Notes: generated by a model from the letters alone, not told the origin. Shown: positions 1-7,043, counted from the stretch's first letter. The stretch: 14,593 nucleotides of DNA from CAZBQG01 sp964493945 (GCA_964493945.1 CAZBQG010000101.1:1-14593); one strand, 5' to 3'. Made by a program: numbers and translations.

Positions 1-101
1 CCTCTCCCATCGCCCCGAGGGGTGACAAGAGCGGCCATCCGGCCGTCTGGCCCGGACAGAGTAATTCATTTTGCCTTCCCGGGAAAGGGGGCCCCGGCGG
101 C

Positions 102-563
102 CTACCCGGCATGCATGACCCGGTTGCGCCCGGCTTCCTTGGCCGCATAGAGCAGACGGTCGGCTTGTTTTATGAGCTCCGCCAGATCGTCATCGGCGTC
201 CGGATAGAGGCTGGCCAGACCGGCGCTGATGGTGATGAATTTGGCGGTCTTTGAAGCTTCATGGGGAATGGCCAGACCCTCCACGCCCTCCCGGCAGGCC
301 TGGGCCAGTTTGACCGCGCCTTCTATGGAGGTGTCGGGTAGGATGGTGGCGAATTCCTCACCGCCGTAGCGGGCCACCAGATCGGCCGGCCTTTGCGATT
401 GAGACTCCAGGGATTGAGCGACAAGTTTGAGGCATTCATCCCCCGCCTGATGGCCGTAGGTATCGTTGTAGGGTTTGAAATAATCGATATCCATCAAGAT
501 CAGGGAAAGGGGGTGCCTTCTCGCGCGCCGCCCGCCGCCATTCCCGTTCCAGATGGTGATCAA
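102..563 (-). CDS. GGDEF diguanylate cyclase domain, 3' part of a frameshifted response regulator
   Basis: This piece carries the catalytic body of a diguanylate cyclase, which makes cyclic di-GMP from two GTP. From residue 17 it reads as a complete GGDEF domain: DIDYFKPYND with the metal-binding Asp at 25-27, GHQAGD at 37-42, the signature GGEEF at 67-71, and the allosteric I-site RPAD (RxxD) at 58-61, exactly five residues before GGEEF. It ends with the usual LLYAAKEAGRNRV. Residues 1-16 are almost certainly not translated as written: they are an out-of-frame reading of the coding sequence that belongs to the upstream REC piece. The two pieces join perfectly if one base is removed from the run of five G at 509-513 (plus strand). 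The active site and inhibitory site are intact, so the intact gene would encode an active, product-inhibited cyclase. As read here, the domain is separated from its receiver and lacks its own plausible start. Confidence 0.85.
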   Translation of the reverse strand: MITIWNGNGGGRRARRHPLSLILMDIDYFKPYNDTYGHQAGDECLKLVAQSLESQSQRPADLVARYGGEEFATILPDTSIEGAVKLAQACREGVEGLAIPHEASKTAKFITISAGLASLYPDADDDLAELIKQADRLLYAAKEAGRNRVMHAG

Positions 564-1002
564 ACTGGCGCCGGTTGGCGATGCCGGTCAATCCATCGAG
601 GGCGGAAAGATCGGCCAGCATGTCGCGGTATTTCTTCAATTCCAGATGGTTGCGCACCCGCGCCTGAACGATGGCCTTGTGGAAAGGCTTGGTGATGTAG
701 TCGATGGCGCCGCATTCCAGACCCAGTGTTTCATCTTCCGATTTGTTCAACGCGGTGACGAACATGACCGGTATGTCCCTGGTTTCCGCATCGGATTTCA
801 ATTCGCGGCAAATCTGGTAGCCGTCGCTGCCGGGCATCTTGATATCGAGCAAAATGAGGTCAGGCTGTCTGGTCCGGGCCAATCCCAAAACCTCATTGCC
901 GTCGCCGGTGGACAGGATGTCATGCTCGTCCGCCAAGGCCAGCTCGAGCATGTCCCGCATAAGTTTATCGTCATCGACGATCAAAACAGTGCCTTTGGTC
1001 AT
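436..1002 (-). CDS. Receiver (REC) domain response regulator, 5' part of a frameshifted REC-GGDEF gene
   Basis: Residues 5-120 form a CheY-like receiver: acidic pocket D10-D12, phospho-acceptor D53 (LLDIKMPGSDG), T83 and the conserved K105 in TKPF. A helical linker follows, then DGLTGIANRRQF at 136-147, which is the opening of a GGDEF domain. From about residue 163 the reading is shifted and runs on for ~26 meaningless residues to a stop at 436. Single-domain-REC plus GGDEF proteins (PleD/WspR-type class) couple phosphorylation by a sensor kinase to cyclic di-GMP synthesis. The ATG at 1002 overlaps the stop of the upstream amidase gene by four bases (ATGA), so the two are translationally coupled and co-transcribed with djlA. 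Whether the shift is real inactivation, a sequencing indel at a homopolymer, or slippage cannot be told from the sequence; an indel error or recent mutation seems likeliest, because both halves are otherwise undamaged. Confidence 0.85.
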   Translation of the reverse strand: MTKGTVLIVDDDKLMRDMLELALADEHDILSTGDGNEVLGLARTRQPDLILLDIKMPGSDGYQICRELKSDAETRDIPVMFVTALNKSEDETLGLECGAIDYITKPFHKAIVQARVRNHLELKKYRDMLADLSALDGLTGIANRRQFDHHLEREWRRAAREKAPPFPDLDGYRLFQTLQRYLRPSGGG

Positions 1003-1667
1003 TCCACTATTTCCAGCAATCGGGCCACACGCCGGGTGGTTCCGCCGTCGGCCCTTCCGTCCACCCGGGCCGGCCTGAAATGGCGCTGAAACGCCATGAT
1101 GGCCGCCTCGGGATCGGTCGTATCGTAGCCGAAACGGGCCAGGAAATCCACCAGTTGGGATTGCTGCACATCCTTTGCGGGCGGCTGGTCGCCGGGCCAG
1201 AGGCCAATCCCCGCCCGAGCCAGTCCCGGCCAGTCAAATAATTCTCCCGGGTCCTGCTTGCGCCTGGGCGCCACATCCGAATGGCCCACCACATTGCGGG
1301 CCTCTATGGGGTGGTTGGAAAGAAGCTCCAGACACAGAGTTTGCAGGCTTTCCATTTGGGGTTTGGCAAATTCCCGGTAGCCGAACTCGTGCCCCGGATT
1401 GACCAATTCGATGCCGATGGATCGGTCATTGACCTTGTCGCGGCCCCGCCACATGGACTGGCCCGCATGCCAAGCGCGACGCCCGGGCGCCACCAGTTCC
1501 GTGACCCCGCCCACCTCATCGATGAGGTAATGAGCACTGACCTTGGCGGCGGGATCGCATAGCCGGCTGAGGGCCGCCTCGCCCGATACCATGCCCGTAT
1601 AATGAAGGACCAATATATCGATTGCCGTACCCGGCGGGCGGTCGTCCTGGTTGGGCGATGAGGCCAT
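999..1667 (-). CDS. N-acetylmuramoyl-L-alanine amidase, AmpD-type, with C-terminal peptidoglycan-binding-like domain
   Basis: This zinc amidase cleaves the bond between N-acetylmuramic acid and the peptide in peptidoglycan fragments (Amidase_2 family). Counting from the ATG at 1667, the zinc ligands are H22 (LVLHYTG), H129 (VGHSDVAP) and D139 (RKQDPG). E87 in SIGIELVN is the catalytic acid seen in AmpD, and WHAG at 66-69 is typical. Residues ~165-222 look like a small peptidoglycan-binding domain (FGYDTTDPEAAIMAFQRHF). There is no signal peptide, which fits a cytoplasmic recycling enzyme rather than a secreted autolysin. I chose 1667 because it lies just after the djlA stop (1675). A longer ATG start at 1709 would overlap djlA by 35 bases and adds a non-conserved basic stretch; neither has a strong ribosome site. 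The stop overlaps the next gene's ATG by four bases. AmpD in the strict beta-lactamase sense is not shown; no ampR/ampC is present here. Confidence 0.9.
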   Translation of the reverse strand: MASSPNQDDRPPGTAIDILVLHYTGMVSGEAALSRLCDPAAKVSAHYLIDEVGGVTELVAPGRRAWHAGQSMWRGRDKVNDRSIGIELVNPGHEFGYREFAKPQMESLQTLCLELLSNHPIEARNVVGHSDVAPRRKQDPGELFDWPGLARAGIGLWPGDQPPAKDVQQSQLVDFLARFGYDTTDPEAAIMAFQRHFRPARVDGRADGGTTRRVARLLEIVE

Positions 1668-1674
1668 GCCGGGC

Positions 1675-2409
1675 TCAGCGCCTGGAAAGTTCTTTTTCGA
1701 TCTGGTCATAGGCGCCGTTGATCGTGGCCATTTTCTGATTGGCCAGATCGATGAATTCCCGGGGCAAGCCCTTGGCCATCAAGGTGTCGGGATGGTTTTC
1801 CCGGATCAAGGCCCGGTAGGCTTTTTTCACCTCTGCCTCGCTGGCCCCGCGGGTCACACCTAATACTTCATAGGGGTCTGCTTCGTCCGGCCCCATATGG
1901 CTGGCCCGGATGCGCTCAAAGGCCCGCTTGTTGAAGCCGAACTGGTGTGACACCTTGGCCAGATAGTCCAATTCCGATTGATCCACCCGGCCATCGGCCT
2001 TGGCGATATGAAACAGGCCCCCCAGCAATTCCTCCAACACGGCGCGGTCGCCGGCGAACATGCGCCCGATCTGGGCGGCATAGGGCTCAAACCCTTTTGC
2101 GTCGCGCTTGGCTTCGTTGAACAGGCGGCCCACATCGCCCATTTCTTCCGAAGGGATGCGGAACACCTGTTTGAAAGCCTGCACCTCGTCAGGCGTCACC
2201 CGCCCGTCGGCCTTGGCCATCTTGGCGCCCAGAACAATCACCGCGACGGTGAAGGCGGTTTGCAGGGTTTCCAGGGATTCTTCATCTTCAGGGGGTTGGG
2301 TGCGGGGCCGGTCCACCACATGGCCGGCGGCGGCGCCCAGGACGGCACCCAGGGGGCCGCCCAGATAAAAACCCACCACGCCACCGATAAGTTTACCCCA
2401 AATGCTCAT
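1675..2409 (-). CDS. DjlA-like membrane-anchored co-chaperone (TerB domain plus C-terminal J domain)
   Basis: The 244-residue protein has three parts. Residues ~4-32 are a glycine-rich hydrophobic segment (GGVVGFYLGGPLGAVLGAAAG), probably a membrane anchor rich in GxxxG-type contacts. Residues ~50-165 are a TerB/DjlA-like helical domain with two repeats of the KADGRV(T/D)xxE motif, which in TerB proteins lies at a metal-binding site. Residues ~178-240 are a J domain, DPYEVLGV...YRALIRENHPD, with the HPD tripeptide at 206-208 that stimulates DnaK ATPase. The order anchor-TerB-J matches DjlA co-chaperones. I chose the ATG at 2409 because GAGGG sits about 7 bases upstream and the protein then begins with the hydrophobic anchor. 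An in-frame ATG at 2472 would add 21 unconserved residues across a GC hairpin. It is first of a three-gene minus-strand operon and diverges from the glycosyltransferase gene. Confidence 0.88.
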   Translation of the reverse strand: MSIWGKLIGGVVGFYLGGPLGAVLGAAAGHVVDRPRTQPPEDEESLETLQTAFTVAVIVLGAKMAKADGRVTPDEVQAFKQVFRIPSEEMGDVGRLFNEAKRDAKGFEPYAAQIGRMFAGDRAVLEELLGGLFHIAKADGRVDQSELDYLAKVSHQFGFNKRAFERIRASHMGPDEADPYEVLGVTRGASEAEVKKAYRALIRENHPDTLMAKGLPREFIDLANQKMATINGAYDQIEKELSRR

Positions 2410-2428
2410 TGAACCCTCAAAACCCTTT

Positions 2429-2448
2429 CCCGCCCTTGATCGGGCGGG
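2429..2448. other. Perfect GC-rich hairpin upstream of djlA-like gene
   Basis: CCCGCCC (2429-2435) and GGGCGGG (2442-2448) form a perfect 7-bp stem with a 6-base loop, about 20 bases upstream of the djlA-like start. It is not followed by a T run on either strand, so it is unlikely to be a simple terminator. It could lie in the djlA leader RNA or be an operator. Function unknown. Confidence 0.4.
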
Positions 2449-2465
2449 CGAGCCCACCGATAGTA

Positions 2466-2477
2466 GGCTCATGAGCC
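2466..2477. promoter_or_regulatory. 12-bp perfect palindrome in the divergent djlA/glycosyltransferase spacer
   Basis: GGCTCATGAGCC is perfectly self-complementary and lies between the two divergent genes, about 50-60 bases from each start. This is a reasonable position for a dimeric regulator, but a 12-bp palindrome can also arise by chance. I found no convincing -10/-35 pair in the spacer. Confidence 0.25.
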
Positions 2478-2525
2478 GCCAAGAATAGGCAAACCACCCC
2501 TAGCCGTCACTGACAAAACCCGGTC

Positions 2526-4214
2526 ATGGAAGAAATAGCCTCCATTCTGGAAATCGCCATCACCCATCAAAAAGAGGGCCGGCTGGACCTTGCCCGGGAA
2601 ATCTATGAAAAAATTTTGGAAATAGAACCGGGCAACGGGGATGCCCATCATTTGCTGGGTGTCATGGCTATGGCCGAGGGCTGGCCCGATGAGGCGGTCG
2701 CCAGGATCGCCCAGGCCATATTGCTGCGCCCCGATCAGGGTGATTATCACGCCAATATGGCCAATGCCCGCCTGGCCCTGGGCCAGGTGGACGAAGCCAT
2801 ATCCCATTGCCGGCTGGCCCTGAAGATCGATCCCGGTCTGTTGGCGGCTCATTATAATCTAGGCAATGGCTTGTTCGCCCTGGGCCAGGTGGAAGAAGCC
2901 ATTCAGGCCTTCGAGACAGCGTTGGATATCGATCCCACCCATCAGGGCGCCTGGACCAATCTTCTTTTCGCTCTCAATTTTTCACCTGAGGCCGGGCGGG
3001 CGGAAGTGTTTCAAGCCAACCGGTGCTGGGGCCGGGGCGTGGAAGAGCGGATCAATGCTCCGACCCCAGAAATTTCCGTGAAATTTTCCAAAGAGTTGGA
3101 TCCGGACAGGCGGTTGCGTCTGGCCTATTTCCTGCCCGAATTGGAAACCCATGTGACGGCCAGGTTTTTGATGCCGCTTTTGGTATTGCATGACCGGGAA
3201 GGTTTTGAGGTTTTGGGTTATGGATACCGGACCGATGGCGGACAGCCACCGGAGGCCCTCACCGAAGCCGTGGATAAGTGGCATGATGTGGGCGGGTTGG
3301 GGCCCGCAGAGTTGGCCCAAAAGATGCGCGCCGACACCGTCGATATCTTGCTTCATCCTTGCAGTTTCAAGGCGCGGTACCGGGAAGTGCTGGCCCACCG
3401 GGCGGCACCCCTGCAAGGGGCTTCGACCAATCTGGTTTCGACAACCGGGCTGGTGGCGGTGGATTTTCTGTTTACCGATGAAATGATTGACCCGCCGGGC
3501 GAAAGCGAGGAGTTCTATACGGAACAGCTGCTGCGCCTTTCGGGCTTCAACTGTTATCTGCCGCCGGCGGATGATCTGGCCGTCGGCCCGGCGCCCTGCC
3601 TGGACCGCGGCCATGTCACTTTCGGCTCGTTCAATAATCCGGCCAAATTATCGGCGCCCACCCTTGCCGCCTGGGCTCATATTCTGGATGGCGCGCCGGA
3701 GGCCAGACTGATCCTCAAACACCGCCGTTTCGAAGACGAAAGCGCCCGGCAGGCCTTCAGGCAAAGACTGGGCGTGGCGCCGGAGCGCCTTGAATTCAGG
3801 GGGTTCACCGATGGTGCCCAGGCCTATTTGGCCCAATACGATGATCTGGACATGGTCCTGGATCCCTTCCCCTTCGGCGGCGGCACCACCAGTTACGAAA
3901 GCATCTGGATGGGTGTGCCGGTGCTGACCCTGGCCGGGGAAAGTTTCATGGGACGACTCAGCGCCAGCCTCATGAGCCGGGTGGGGCGGGAGGATTTCAT
4001 CGCCACCTCGGAAGAGGATTATGTGGCGCGCGCACTGCATCTGGCGGACGATATGGAGCGGCTTGGTGAAATCCGCGCTTCTCTACGCCCGGCCGCCCAG
4101 GCGGGTATTTTCAATGCCGCCGATCATGTCAGTGAAATGGAAGCCGCGCTCCGCGCCACTTGGGCACACCATTGCTCTAAGGGCTCAGATAGAACGCCTC
4201 ATCCTTCCGGGTGA
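2526..4214 (+). CDS. TPR-containing GT41 (O-GlcNAc-transferase/SPINDLY-like) glycosyltransferase
   Basis: The 562-residue protein starts with about four TPR helical repeats (residues 1-145; e.g. HYNLGNGLFALGQVEEAIQAFETAL). The rest is a GT-B glycosyltransferase domain (~195-545) of the OGT-like family, which moves a sugar from a nucleotide donor to protein side chains. Diagnostic blocks are ETHVTARFLMPLL (H209 aligns with the conserved His at the start of the domain), FGSFNNPAKLS (K374 at the donor-phosphate Lys position), LDPFPFGGGTTSYESIWMGVPVLTL (445-469) and GRLSASLMSRVG. The usual bacterial block WLGYPNTTG is replaced by TNLVSTTG (301-308), so this is a divergent member. The ATG at 2526 has no strong ribosome site. 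Its 3' end overlaps the convergent Rieske gene by 38 bases. Targets are unknown; flagellin and surface proteins are possible, but nothing in the window shows this. Confidence 0.88.
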   Translation: MEEIASILEIAITHQKEGRLDLAREIYEKILEIEPGNGDAHHLLGVMAMAEGWPDEAVARIAQAILLRPDQGDYHANMANARLALGQVDEAISHCRLALKIDPGLLAAHYNLGNGLFALGQVEEAIQAFETALDIDPTHQGAWTNLLFALNFSPEAGRAEVFQANRCWGRGVEERINAPTPEISVKFSKELDPDRRLRLAYFLPELETHVTARFLMPLLVLHDREGFEVLGYGYRTDGGQPPEALTEAVDKWHDVGGLGPAELAQKMRADTVDILLHPCSFKARYREVLAHRAAPLQGASTNLVSTTGLVAVDFLFTDEMIDPPGESEEFYTEQLLRLSGFNCYLPPADDLAVGPAPCLDRGHVTFGSFNNPAKLSAPTLAAWAHILDGAPEARLILKHRRFEDESARQAFRQRLGVAPERLEFRGFTDGAQAYLAQYDDLDMVLDPFPFGGGTTSYESIWMGVPVLTLAGESFMGRLSASLMSRVGREDFIATSEEDYVARALHLADDMERLGEIRASLRPAAQAGIFNAADHVSEMEAALRATWAHHCSKGSDRTPHPSG

Positions 4215-4422
4215 GGGGGATTTTCCCCAGGCTATCGCCAAAGCACGGACCGTCCAGGCAGGAACCATTTTCCATATCGAACAAGGCACCGTGATTGGTG
4301 CAGAGGATATGGGTCTTTTCCAGATTGAGAAACTGGCCCGGCCGCATATCCAGCGGCAGGCCTACATGTGGGCAACTGTTCACATAGGCGAAAACGTCAT
4401 CGCCCCGGCGTACGACGATCAC
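4177..4422 (-). CDS. Small Rieske-type [2Fe-2S] protein (N-terminus uncertain)
   Basis: The protein has the two half-motifs that bind a Rieske cluster, CPHVG (C-x-H) and CTNHG (C-x2-H), separated by about 20 residues, followed by GALFDMENGSCLDGPCFG, where ferredoxin-like Rieske proteins have xF...GxCxxGPC. It is probably a soluble electron carrier or an oxygenase-ferredoxin-like component; no partner enzyme is nearby. The given start is a GTG at 4422, but the same frame stays open upstream to 4596, and the part from about 4521 reads like the family's usual N-terminal strand (LSRLNDLDETGSIGL...GGETRR). No ATG, GTG or TTG exists in that stretch, so the true start may be a rare codon (ATC at 4521 lies 9 bases after AAGG) or a base may be wrong. 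It is the last gene after yciI, whose stop is at 4533, and its 3' end overlaps the glycosyltransferase tail to tail. Confidence 0.82.
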   Translation of the reverse strand: MIVVRRGDDVFAYVNSCPHVGLPLDMRPGQFLNLEKTHILCTNHGALFDMENGSCLDGPCFGDSLGKIPLTRKDEAFYLSP

Positions 4423-4532
4423 GCGCCGGGTCTCGCCACCAATTTTCGCATTGAGACCGATGCTGCCCGTCTCATCCAGGTCATTGAGGCGGGAAAGAGG
4501 CTCCAGGTTTTTGGAACTGATCGGATGGGGCC

Positions 4533-4817
4533 TTAACCGGCGGGCACGGTTTTGCGAAAGCGGGTGATCTGAACGCTTTCGAACAATCCCGCCTTGTTAT
4601 AAGGATCATCGGCGGAAAAGGCTTCGGCCGCCGCCCGGTCCGGAACTTCCAACAAGATCACACTGCCAGTCATGGATTCCCCGTCATCGCTCAGGGTTGG
4701 CCCGGCCAGGATCACCTGATCGGAGAAACTGCCCATATAGGCCAGATGATCGCCCCGCGTATCGGCCCGCACCTGGCCGCTGTCTGCCTTATCAACACAA
4801 CGGATATGAAACTGCAT
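4533..4817 (-). CDS. YciI-like family protein
   Basis: The 94-residue protein matches the YciI family of small ferredoxin-like alpha/beta proteins: MQFHIRCVDK at the start, HLAYM with the conserved His near residue 24, a central ILAGPTLSDDG with the typical Asp, and FSADDPYNKAGLFESVQITRF near the end (the DPY...AGLF...V signature). The family has a conserved His-Asp pair and a suspected, mostly untested, enzymatic role. The ATG at 4817 is well supported by a purine-rich leader with AAGGA a few bases upstream. It follows gpsA by about 50 bases and precedes the Rieske gene on the same strand. tsaD-gpsA-yciI is a recurrent gene order in alphaproteobacteria, so the placement is ordinary, though it does not by itself reveal the function. 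Confidence 0.88.
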   Translation of the reverse strand: MQFHIRCVDKADSGQVRADTRGDHLAYMGSFSDQVILAGPTLSDDGESMTGSVILLEVPDRAAAEAFSADDPYNKAGLFESVQITRFRKTVPAG

Positions 4818-4868
4818 TTTTTCCTTTTCCTCCGTAACCCCCTGCCAGACTGGATTCCCAGCAGGTGT

Positions 4869-5861
4869 TTAATCAATTTCTTCCTTCAGCGGCCTCGATA
4901 AAAGATCTTCAATCACCGCGTCGATGTCTGAGAAATTATTTATCACGCCGTCGACGGCCACGCAAATGGGCAGATCCACTTCCAGACGGCGGGCCAGGGC
5001 GCATACCGGCTGGGCGGTATGGACCCCCTCGGCGACCGATCTGCGCCCGGCCAGAATTTCTTGTAAATCCTGTCCCTGGCCCAAAGCCAGCCCCAGGGAA
5101 AAGTTGCGCGATTTTTCGGCCGAACAGGTCAGGGTCAGATCGCCCAGGCCGGAAAGCCCGGCCAGGGTTTCGCCTTTCGCCCCCATGGCCCGCCCCAGAC
5201 GCATGATTTCGGCCAATCCCCTGGTGATCAGGGCGGCCCGCGTATTATCGCCCATTCCCTTGCTCGCCACGATGCCGCAGGCGATGGCCAGCACGTTTTT
5301 GACAGCACCCCCGACTTGGGCGCCGATGACGTCATCGGAACGGTAGATGCGAAAGCGGGGCGTGCTCAAGAATTCGGCCAGTTCAATAGCCAGCGGCTCA
5401 TCCCCGGAGGCCAGGGTCACCGCCGCCGGCAGACCGGCAGCCACTTCGGCGGCAAAGGTCGGCCCGGAAAGGACGGCCAACGGCCGCCCGGGCAGGGTCT
5501 GGGCCAGCACCTCACTCATCAGGGCGCCGCTATCAATTTCAATTCCCTTGGCACAAATTACCGCCGGGCGGTCTTCCGGCCAATCCACCGCCGCCCTTTC
5601 GCTGACGGCTCTTAGATGCTGGGCGGGCATGGCCAGCAGCACCCAGCGGGCCTGCACAGCGTCTTGCAATTCTGTCGTGGCTTGCAGCCCGGGCGGCAGA
5701 GCGATGCCCGGCAGGAAAAGGCTGTTCTCATGGGTTTCATTGATGGCGTCGGCGACTTCGGGCTCGTGGGCCTGAAGCACCACTGAATGACCGGCGCCCG
5801 CCGCCTGGGCGGCCAAAGCCGTACCCCAGGCGCCGGCCCCAATGATCCCGATATCCGTCAT
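4869..5861 (-). CDS. gpsA: Glycerol-3-phosphate dehydrogenase [NAD(P)+]
   Basis: This cytoplasmic enzyme reduces dihydroxyacetone phosphate to sn-glycerol 3-phosphate, the backbone of phospholipids. The 330-residue length is normal. The N-terminal dinucleotide fold has GAGAWGTALA (G8-A17), then AMPAQ near 78-81, AKGIE (K105) and LSGPTFAAEV (131-140). The C-terminal helical domain has GGAVKNVLAIACGI with the catalytic K188, NTRAALITRGLAEI (206-219), the substrate-binding LSGLGDLTLTC (236-246; D241) and SRNFSLG (251-257). All expected active-site positions are present and nothing is truncated. The ATG at 5861 begins directly at the fold's first strand. It lies 78 bases after tsaD on the same strand, so they are probably co-transcribed. 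Confidence 0.97.
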   Translation of the reverse strand: MTDIGIIGAGAWGTALAAQAAGAGHSVVLQAHEPEVADAINETHENSLFLPGIALPPGLQATTELQDAVQARWVLLAMPAQHLRAVSERAAVDWPEDRPAVICAKGIEIDSGALMSEVLAQTLPGRPLAVLSGPTFAAEVAAGLPAAVTLASGDEPLAIELAEFLSTPRFRIYRSDDVIGAQVGGAVKNVLAIACGIVASKGMGDNTRAALITRGLAEIMRLGRAMGAKGETLAGLSGLGDLTLTCSAEKSRNFSLGLALGQGQDLQEILAGRRSVAEGVHTAQPVCALARRLEVDLPICVAVDGVINNFSDIDAVIEDLLSRPLKEEID

Positions 5862-5939
5862 GGATTCATGCCGCCTTCCTTAAACCCCACCGCCTGGACC
5901 GTAACGGGAGGCCGGGCGCAAGTCCAGATCAGGCCCAAG

Positions 5940-7016
5940 TCAGGCCTTAACCCCGGCGCCGATGGCGGGCGGCGCGTCCGGATCAAGGGGCCAGCGGGGG
6001 CGGGGCGCAAAATCCAGCTCATCCCCCCCCTGTCCCAGGATCAGGCGTTCGATGCCGGCCCAGGCGATCATGGCGCCGTTATCGGTGCATAAGGCGGGCG
6101 GCGGCACGGCAAGCTGGATGTTTTCCGCCTCCGCCCAGCCGGACAGCCGGGCACCCAATGCCCGGTTGGCGGCCACCCCGCCGGCCACCACCAGGCCGGT
6201 CTCGCTGAAACCCAGATCCCGCATCTGGCCCAGCCCCTTGGCGCAACGGTCCACCAAAACGTCACCGACGGCATCCTGGAAGGTGGCACAAAGATCACTG
6301 ATATCCGCTTGGCTGGGTGCTTCATCCAGTTGCCGGGCGATGACCTGGCGCAACGCGGTCTTCAACCCGGAAAAGGAAAAATGGCAATTGGGCCGGCCCA
6401 ACATGGGGCGGGGCAAATCAAAGCGCGACCCGTCACCGGCCAGCGCCGCCTTCTCCACCAACGGCCCGCCGGGATAGCCAAGCCCCAGCATCTTGGCCGC
6501 CTTATCGAAGGCTTCGCCGATGGCATCGTCCAAGGTGGTGCCCAGGCGGCGGTATTTTCCCACCCCCAGGGCAGAGAGCAACTGGCAATGGCCGCCCGAA
6601 ACCAGCAAAAGAAGATAGGGAAAAGCCAGATTTTCCGTAAGCCTGACGGTCAACGCATGGCCTTCCAGATGATTGATGGCCAAAAATGGCAGATCATGGG
6701 CCAGCGCGATGGCCTTGGCGGTCATGACGCCGACCATGACGCCGCCGATCAGGCCCGGCCCGCCGGTCACCGCCACCCCGTCCAGGTCCGTAAATTCAAT
6801 GCCCGCCTCATTCATGGCCTCGCCCACCAGGCGGTCGATATGGGTTAAATGCGCCCGGGCCGCGATTTCGGGGACGATTCCTCCATAGGGGCGGTGCGCC
6901 TCATGCTGGGAAAGGACGCAATTGGCAAGAATGCGCTCACCGGGCGTTTCGCCCCGGTCACTAAGGACGGCGGCTGCCGTTTCGTCGCAACTTGTCTCGA
7001 TTCCCAGAACAATCAT
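5940..7016 (-). CDS. tsaD: tRNA N6-threonylcarbamoyladenosine (t6A) synthase subunit TsaD
   Basis: TsaD transfers the threonylcarbamoyl group onto A37 of tRNAs reading ANN codons, working with TsaB, TsaE and TsaC/TsaC2. The protein is 358 residues from the ATG at 7016. It has the ASKHA-fold opening MIVLGIETSCDETAAAV, the metal ligands in HLEGH (H116, H120), the nucleotide loops LLVSGGHC (137-144) and AGGVAAN, and CTDNGAMIAW near residue 310, whose D312 is the third metal ligand. The frame stays open upstream to 7430, but that extension is the antisense of hemC and is not conserved, so the ATG opening MIVLGIETS is chosen. There is no Shine-Dalgarno sequence; instead a 17-bp tandem repeat covers the start. 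The gene diverges from hemC and leads the tsaD-gpsA-yciI-Rieske group. Confidence 0.96.
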   Translation of the reverse strand: MIVLGIETSCDETAAAVLSDRGETPGERILANCVLSQHEAHRPYGGIVPEIAARAHLTHIDRLVGEAMNEAGIEFTDLDGVAVTGGPGLIGGVMVGVMTAKAIALAHDLPFLAINHLEGHALTVRLTENLAFPYLLLLVSGGHCQLLSALGVGKYRRLGTTLDDAIGEAFDKAAKMLGLGYPGGPLVEKAALAGDGSRFDLPRPMLGRPNCHFSFSGLKTALRQVIARQLDEAPSQADISDLCATFQDAVGDVLVDRCAKGLGQMRDLGFSETGLVVAGGVAANRALGARLSGWAEAENIQLAVPPPALCTDNGAMIAWAGIERLILGQGGDELDFAPRPRWPLDPDAPPAIGAGVKA

Positions 7017-7043
7017 GAAAAAAGCACAATCATGAAAAAAGCA
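7010..7043. repeat. 17-bp perfect tandem duplication over the tsaD start codon
   Basis: The unit CAATCATGAAAAAAGCA occurs twice without mismatch at 7010-7026 and 7027-7043. Read on the minus strand, the inner copy contains the tsaD ATG (7016) and the outer copy supplies an extra ATG at 7033. That extra ATG opens a six-codon frame, MIVLFS, whose TGA (7015-7013) overlaps the tsaD ATG as ATGA. The first four residues imitate TsaD's own MIVL, as expected from a duplication of the gene's first codons. The two ATGs are 17 bases apart and so in different frames. Confidence 0.85.

Noticed and set aside
1..101. Terminator for the minus-strand operon
   Set aside because: There are small stems (TTCCCGGGAA; CGGCC/GGCCG) but no T run after either on the minus strand.
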